Below are positions 59,502 to 64,000 of a stretch of DNA of 64,000 nucleotides, piece after piece (within the stretch, counting starts at the first letter, position 1; every line of letters starts with the position of its first letter). Origin of the DNA: Nocardia macrotermitis (lineage in GTDB: Bacteria; Actinomycetota; Actinomycetes; Mycobacteriales; Mycobacteriaceae). Under the pieces are notes generated by a model. That model worked only from the letters and a program-made list of their open reading frames with translations, searched no databases and was not told the DNA's origin. The stretch lies in contig NZ_WEGK01000001.1 of the NCBI RefSeq assembly GCF_009604405.1, positions 744,001-808,000 on the forward strand, given 5' to 3'. Both the position numbers and the translations under genes were made by a program.

Positions 59502-59700
59502 GCGTCCAACCATGACCTCCCGCCGACTCCGCGAAATCTGGGCGACCAGGGCTTTCAATGGGCCTGGGGACAACTCTCGGCCTGTGTATCAGCCACCTGA
59601 TCGAGCCACCCGGATCCCGTTTCCTGTCGGACCCGCCTGCTACGGTCCCGGTCGGGGGACGCTGAGCGCACCTCCCGCCGACGCCGACCGCGCTCCAGTG

Positions 59701-60417
59701 TCAGCCCTTGCCGACGTTCTCGACCGTCGCGCCGAACACCTGGTCCAGCGCCGTCATATCGGGCTGATCCTCCCCGAACGTCAGATAGGTGGCAACGATC
59801 CGCACATCCCCGATCTGCGCCGCGAGCGCGCGCATGGACCGGGTCAGCCCCGGCCCGCCGCGCTGACCGCTCACCGTGCGCCGCCACGCGAGCGAATCGT
59901 CGGCGTGCACCGGCGCGGCCGGATCCAGTTGGGTGACAACGGTATTGATGTTCGGCCCGGACTGCGCGCGCACCGTGCCGCACCGTTGCAGCAGGCCGCG
60001 CAACCGGGCCAGCGGATCGGTGGTGCGGATCAGTTCGACGGTGATACTCGCGCGGGTGTCGTCGTCGGTGCCGACCGTCGCGGCGATCCGTTGCGGATCC
60101 GAGGGCGGCGAGCCCGCGCAATCCGCCGGATCGACCGTCGCCCCGGCGGGAATTCCGCGCAGATCAGCGTCGGCGCCGAGGGCATCGGACCCGGACAGCA
60201 CCGAGGGCGGATAGGTATCGGGAAATTGTGCGACCGTCGGCAGCATGGCCGCCAGATCCGCGGTGATATGCCTGGTCACAGTGATCTGCGGCAATTCCGC
60301 GACGGGATGTCCGGATATCGTCGACCCGCAGCCGGCCAACAGCAACCCCAGCGCCGCGCACCCGGCGACGCACCCGAATCGGCGCGACCGCGACTCCGGA
60401 GCCTCCGGCACGTTCAC
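59701..60417 (-). CDS. Secreted lipoprotein of unknown function
   Basis: A 238-residue lipoprotein. The signal peptide has the lipobox LLLAGC (Cys about 30, in ALGLLLAGCGST), so the protein is acylated and attached outside the membrane. The mature part contains four more Cys and sequences TDPLARLRGLLQRCGTVRAQSG and GGPGLTRSMRALAAQIGDVRIVATY, resembling the DUF5642/sensor-domain group of mycobacterial lipoproteins. Function unknown. GTG at 60417 (VNVPEAP) is favoured over 60507, because the signal peptide then begins properly. Confidence 0.78.
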   Translation of the reverse strand: MNVPEAPESRSRRFGCVAGCAALGLLLAGCGSTISGHPVAELPQITVTRHITADLAAMLPTVAQFPDTYPPSVLSGSDALGADADLRGIPAGATVDPADCAGSPPSDPQRIAATVGTDDDTRASITVELIRTTDPLARLRGLLQRCGTVRAQSGPNINTVVTQLDPAAPVHADDSLAWRRTVSGQRGGPGLTRSMRALAAQIGDVRIVATYLTFGEDQPDMTALDQVFGATVENVGKG

Positions 60418-60704
60418 TCGGCACACTATGCCCAATGCCCGCACCCGGTCCGTGCCGCCACGCCGGTCGGCACGCCGACGGTATGCCGAAAACGAGATCC
60501 GCCTCACCTTCGCGGAATGAGATCGCCCACCGACATGTTGTCAGGCAGGCACGGCCTCGCGAAGCGAGACCGATGACGTCGCCCCGGAACGCTATGAACG
60601 ACAATGGAAGGTGGTCCGCGGAGACCACATCGGCAGGCGGCGCACGGTTCGCCACCGCCCCGCCGCCGACCGGTTGTGGCGGACCCCCTTGGAAGGAGTA
60701 AGCG

Positions 60705-61661
60705 ATGGAGGACTACGAGTCGAGGATGTACGAGCTGGAGTTCCCCGCTCCGCAGCTGTCGAACGACGACGGCGCGGGTCCGGTGCTGGTACACGGCCTG
60801 GAAGGCTTCACCGACGCGGGCCACGCGGTGCGTCTGGCCACCACCCATCTGCGCGAGAGTCTCGAGGCGGAACTGGTCGCCTCCTTCGATGTGGACGAGC
60901 TGCTGGACTACCGTTCGCGCCGCCCGCTCATGACGTTCAAGACCGACCACTTCTCCGATTACGCCGAACCCGAGCTGACGCTGTGGGCCGTCAAGGACAC
61001 CGCGGGCACCCCGTTCCTGCTGCTGGCCGGGCTCGAACCGGATCTGCGCTGGGAGAAGTTCGTGACCGCGGTGCGGTTGCTGGCCGAGCAGCTCGGGGTG
61101 CGCCGCACGATCGGCCTGAGCGCGATCCCGATGGCGATTCCGCACACCCGCCCGCTGGGCGTCACCGCGCACGCCAGCGACCGCGATCTGATCGGTGAGC
61201 ATCAGCGCTGGCCGGGCGAATTGCAGGTGCCGGGCAGCGCGTCCTCGCTGCTGGAGTTCCGGATGGCCCAGCACGGTCACGAGTCGATCGGTTTCTCGGT
61301 GCACGTGCCGCACTATCTGGCGCAGACCGCGTATCCCGAGGCCGCGCAGACGCTGCTGGAGAACGTCGCGGACAACGCCGGGCTGGATCTGCCACTGGCG
61401 GCCCTGGGTGAGTCCGCGGCGCGGGTGCGCGAGCAGGTGAACGAGCACATCGCGGGTAATACCGAGGTGGAGACGGTCGTGCAGGCGCTGGAGCGGCAGT
61501 ACGACAGTTTCGTCACCGCGCAGGAGCGGCAGTCGAGCCTGCTGGCCAGCGACGCCGATCTGCCGACCGGTGAGGAGCTGGGCGCGGAGTTCGAGCGTTT
61601 CCTGGCGGAGCAGACCGGATTCGGCGATTCGGATACCCCCGAGAACGGCGAGTTCCGCTGA
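60705..61661 (+). CDS. PAC2-family protein
   Basis: A 318-residue PAC2 (proteasome assembly chaperone 2-like) protein. Features are VLVHGLEGFTDAGHAVRLATTHL (about 27-49), FDVDELLDYRSRRPLM, the GLEPDLRW segment and a Ser/Pro-rich SAIPMAIPHTRPL. It is homologous to M. tuberculosis Rv2714 (by memory), which lies close to ideR. The role of bacterial PAC2 proteins is unresolved. ATG 60705 has GGAAGGAG 6 nt upstream. The C-terminal about 70 residues are acidic and possibly helical. Confidence 0.88.
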   Translation: MEDYESRMYELEFPAPQLSNDDGAGPVLVHGLEGFTDAGHAVRLATTHLRESLEAELVASFDVDELLDYRSRRPLMTFKTDHFSDYAEPELTLWAVKDTAGTPFLLLAGLEPDLRWEKFVTAVRLLAEQLGVRRTIGLSAIPMAIPHTRPLGVTAHASDRDLIGEHQRWPGELQVPGSASSLLEFRMAQHGHESIGFSVHVPHYLAQTAYPEAAQTLLENVADNAGLDLPLAALGESAARVREQVNEHIAGNTEVETVVQALERQYDSFVTAQERQSSLLASDADLPTGEELGAEFERFLAEQTGFGDSDTPENGEFR

Positions 61662-61784
61662 GCCCGTTCGTGATCGGACCCGACGGCAGGAGATCAGCGC
61701 GAGCCCGGTGACCGGGCGGCGTCGCCCGCCGGTCCGACGGCATCCCCGGGGGCCGTTCGCACCCCGGACGCGCACGCAGGCAGA

Positions 61785-64000
61785 ATGGGCACAGTGCAGC
61801 TGTCCGAACTGATCCCCGACCGTGTCGTACCCGACGTGGATCCCGATTGGCTGTTCGAGTCGTTCTCGGGCTGGGCTTCGGAGCAGGGTCTGACGCTGTA
61901 TCCGGCGCAGGAGGAGGCGCTGCTGGAGTTGATGACCGGGGCGAACGTCATCCTGTCGACCCCGACCGGCTCCGGTAAGTCCATGGTGGCCATCGGCGCG
62001 CATTTCGCCGCCCTGAACAACGGCCAGCGCAGCTATTACACCGCGCCGATCAAGGCCCTGGTCAGCGAGAAGTTCTTCGCCCTGTGCGAGGTGTTCGGCG
62101 CGGACCGGGTCGGCATGGTCACCGGTGACGCGGCGGTGAATCCGGATGCGCCGATCATCTGCGCGACCGCGGAGATCCTGGCGAATCTGGCGTTGCGCGA
62201 GGGCGCGAACGCCGATGTCGGCCAGGTGGTGATGGACGAATTCCATTTCTACGCCGATCCGGATCGCGGCTGGGCCTGGCAGGTGCCGCTGCTGGAATTG
62301 CCGGGCGCCCAATTCCTGCTCATGTCCGCGACATTGGGCGAGGTGGATTTCTTCGCCGAGGATCTGCGCCGCCGCACCGGGCGCTCGACCGCGATCGTCA
62401 GCGGTACCGAACGTCCTGTGCCCCTGATGTTCTCGTATGTGCGGACACCGATCACCGAAACCCTCGAGGATCTGGTCACCACCAGCCAGGCCCCGGTCTA
62501 CGTCGTGCATTTCACCCAGGCCGCCGCACTGGAACGCGCCCAGGCGCTCACCAGCGTCAATTTCGCCTCGAAGGCGGAGAAGGAGGCGATCGCCGAGGCG
62601 CTGGGTGGATTCCGGTTCGCCACCGGTTTCGGCAAGACGCTCTCGCGTTTGATCCGGCACGGAATCGGCGTGCATCACGCCGGAATGCTGCCGAAATATC
62701 GCCGCCTGGTGGAACGTCTCGCGCAAGAGGGGCTGCTGAAAGTGGTGTGCGGCACCGACACTCTCGGCGTCGGCATCAACGTGCCGATCCGCACGGTCCT
62801 GCTGACCGGCCTGACCAAATTCGACGGCGTGCGCACCCGCAGGCTCAAATCCCGCGAATTCCATCAGATCTCCGGACGCGCCGGACGCGCCGGTTACGAC
62901 ACCATGGGCACCGTCGTGGTGCAGGCCCCCGAACACGAGGTGGAGAACGCGCGGCTGCGCGCCAAGGCGGGCGACGATCCCAAGAAACAACGCCGCGTCC
63001 AATTGCGCAAACCCCCCGAGGGTTTCGTGTCGTGGTCGGAGGAGACCTTCGACCGGCTGGTCGCCGCGCAGCCCGAGCCGATGGTGTCGCGATTCCAGGT
63101 GACCAATGCGATGCTGCTCAATGTCATCGCCCGGCCCGGTAATTGTTTCGACGCGATGCGGCATCTGCTCGAGGACAATCACGAACCCCGTCCGGCGCAG
63201 CGCAAACATATCGTCAAGGCCATTCGCCTGTACCGCGCGCTGCGCGATGCTGGAGTGGTGCAGCAACTCGACGAACCCGACGCCCTGGGTCGGCGCGCGC
63301 GCCTGACCGTCGACCTGCAGCGCGATTTCGCCCTCGATCAGCCGCTGTCCCCGTTCGCCCTCGCGGCGCTGGACCTGCTGGACGACTCCACGCCCACCTA
63401 CACCCTCGACGTGGTCTCCATCATCGAATCCACCCTGGAGGATCCGCGCCAGCTGCTGATGGCCCAGCAGCACAAGGCGCGCGGGGAGGCCATCGCGGAG
63501 ATGAAGGCCGACGGCATCGAATACGACGAGCGGATGGAACTGCTCGAAGAGGTCACCTGGCCCAAACCGCTGGCCGAACTGATCGAGCCCGCCTTCGAAA
63601 CCTATCGCGGCGGCCATCCGTGGGTGTCGGAATTCACACCCTCGCCCAAGTCCGTGGTGCGCGAAATGATCGAGCGCTCACTGACTTTCGCCGAACTGGT
63701 GAGCAATTACGAGCTGGCCCGCTCCGAGGGCGTGGTGCTGCGCTATCTGGCCGACGCCTATCGCGCGCTGCGCCGCACGGTGCCCGAATCCGCCCGCACC
63801 GAGGAGCTGGAGGATCTCACCGAGTGGCTGGGTGAGCTTGTGCGACAGGTGGATTCGAGTCTGCTGGACGAGTGGGAGCAGCTCACCAATCCGGGCGCGG
63901 AGAACGATTCGGAGCAGCTGGCGTTCGGTTCGGAGACCGTGCGGCCGATCTCCGCCAACGAGCGCGCGTTCCGAGTTCTGGTGCGCAACGCCATGTTCCG
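61785..64000 (+). CDS. Ski2-like DEAD/DEAH-box helicase (DUF3516 type), partial at window end
   Basis: A 738-codon open frame running off the window without a stop. Motif I is STPTGSGKS (about 62-70), Ia is YYTAPIKALVSEKF, motif II is MDEFHF (a DEFH variant), motif III is LMSATLG, motif V is CGTDTLGVGINVPI and motif VI is HQISGRAGRAG. The remainder is the helical DUF3516-like domain. It resembles Ski2/HelY-type RNA helicases; the exact substrate is unknown. ATG at 61785 or GTG at 61794 (VQLSEL) is the start. It lies 124 nt after the PAC2 gene in the same direction. The true C-terminus lies beyond position 64000. Confidence 0.88.
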   Translation, partial: MGTVQLSELIPDRVVPDVDPDWLFESFSGWASEQGLTLYPAQEEALLELMTGANVILSTPTGSGKSMVAIGAHFAALNNGQRSYYTAPIKALVSEKFFALCEVFGADRVGMVTGDAAVNPDAPIICATAEILANLALREGANADVGQVVMDEFHFYADPDRGWAWQVPLLELPGAQFLLMSATLGEVDFFAEDLRRRTGRSTAIVSGTERPVPLMFSYVRTPITETLEDLVTTSQAPVYVVHFTQAAALERAQALTSVNFASKAEKEAIAEALGGFRFATGFGKTLSRLIRHGIGVHHAGMLPKYRRLVERLAQEGLLKVVCGTDTLGVGINVPIRTVLLTGLTKFDGVRTRRLKSREFHQISGRAGRAGYDTMGTVVVQAPEHEVENARLRAKAGDDPKKQRRVQLRKPPEGFVSWSEETFDRLVAAQPEPMVSRFQVTNAMLLNVIARPGNCFDAMRHLLEDNHEPRPAQRKHIVKAIRLYRALRDAGVVQQLDEPDALGRRARLTVDLQRDFALDQPLSPFALAALDLLDDSTPTYTLDVVSIIESTLEDPRQLLMAQQHKARGEAIAEMKADGIEYDERMELLEEVTWPKPLAELIEPAFETYRGGHPWVSEFTPSPKSVVREMIERSLTFAELVSNYELARSEGVVLRYLADAYRALRRTVPESARTEELEDLTEWLGELVRQVDSSLLDEWEQLTNPGAENDSEQLAFGSETVRPISANERAFRVLVRNAMF

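Noticed and set aside
60504..63617. A 1037-codon minus-strand frame opposite the PAC2 and helicase genes
   Set aside because: Shadow of the helicase coding strand; no motifs, and the + strand helicase motifs are intact.
1..64000. CRISPR arrays, tRNA or rRNA genes, insertion sequences, prophage
   Set aside because: No regularly spaced direct repeats, tRNA-like cloverleaf, transposase motif or phage structural gene was seen by eye.

Overview
The window is high-G+C actinobacterial chromosome, most likely from Nocardia or a close mycolic-acid relative (Rhodococcus or Mycobacterium type). Three things support this. First, the backbone genes match the Mycobacterium sigB-ideR neighbourhood as I remember it: a YihY/BrkB membrane protein, DUF3099 and DUF3039 proteins, sigB, ideR, galE and a PAC2 protein. 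Second, there are many TetR regulators and DUF2236/MpaB oxygenases. Third, GTG starts and tight head-to-tail operons are common. I saw no rRNA, tRNA, CRISPR array, phage or insertion sequence. Identifications come from reading motifs in the translated sequence, not from database searches.

Layout: 0.1-1.7 kb holds an ICMT-like methyltransferase, then bacterioferritin-associated ferredoxin (bfd) and bacterioferritin (bfr), with IdeR-like iron boxes in front of both. 1.8-9.5 kb is mostly conserved backbone: a DEIH helicase, the YihY protein, a helical unknown protein, a GlxA-type regulator divergent from an MFS transporter, and the DUF3099 and DUF3039 genes. 9.6-24.9 kb is accessory. It holds a broken PucR tail, TetR with two operator dyads divergent from a tiny membrane ORF and an AveC-like spirocyclase, a P450/SDR pair, an operon of three tandem MpaB oxygenases with its own TetR, a secreted SGNH hydrolase, a VOC protein, a DUF574-type methyltransferase, and a membrane protein/metal-hydrolase pair divergent from a TetR.

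25-30.5 kb is one 1821-residue biotin-dependent acyl-CoA carboxylase with a eukaryote-like domain order. 30.7-44.5 kb is mixed metabolism and regulation: an anchored HNH nuclease, a lipase-type hydrolase, an aldehyde dehydrogenase, an MFS transporter, a frameshifted TetR-like regulator, a carboxyltransferase, an acyltransferase-3, an ECF41-type sigma factor translationally coupled to an oxidoreductase, and a large methyltransferase.

44.6-64 kb returns to the backbone: sigB behind a SigE/SigH-type promoter, small DUF proteins, an ArsR/AHSA1 pair, a PLP enzyme, ppc, the Pat-type acetyltransferase and AcuC deacetylase pair, ideR-galE, a DUF4192 protein, a lipoprotein, a PAC2 protein, and a Ski2-like helicase cut by the window end.

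Logic: IdeR (56.6 kb) and its likely targets bfd and bfr (0.8-1.7 kb) lie in the same window. SigB joins them as a stress regulator. The accessory modules are mostly self-contained, each with a TetR or ArsR gene next to palindromic operators. The best candidates for something poorly described are the triple-MpaB operon, the membrane-protein/PF10118 pair, and the TetR/mini-ORF/AveC-like locus.
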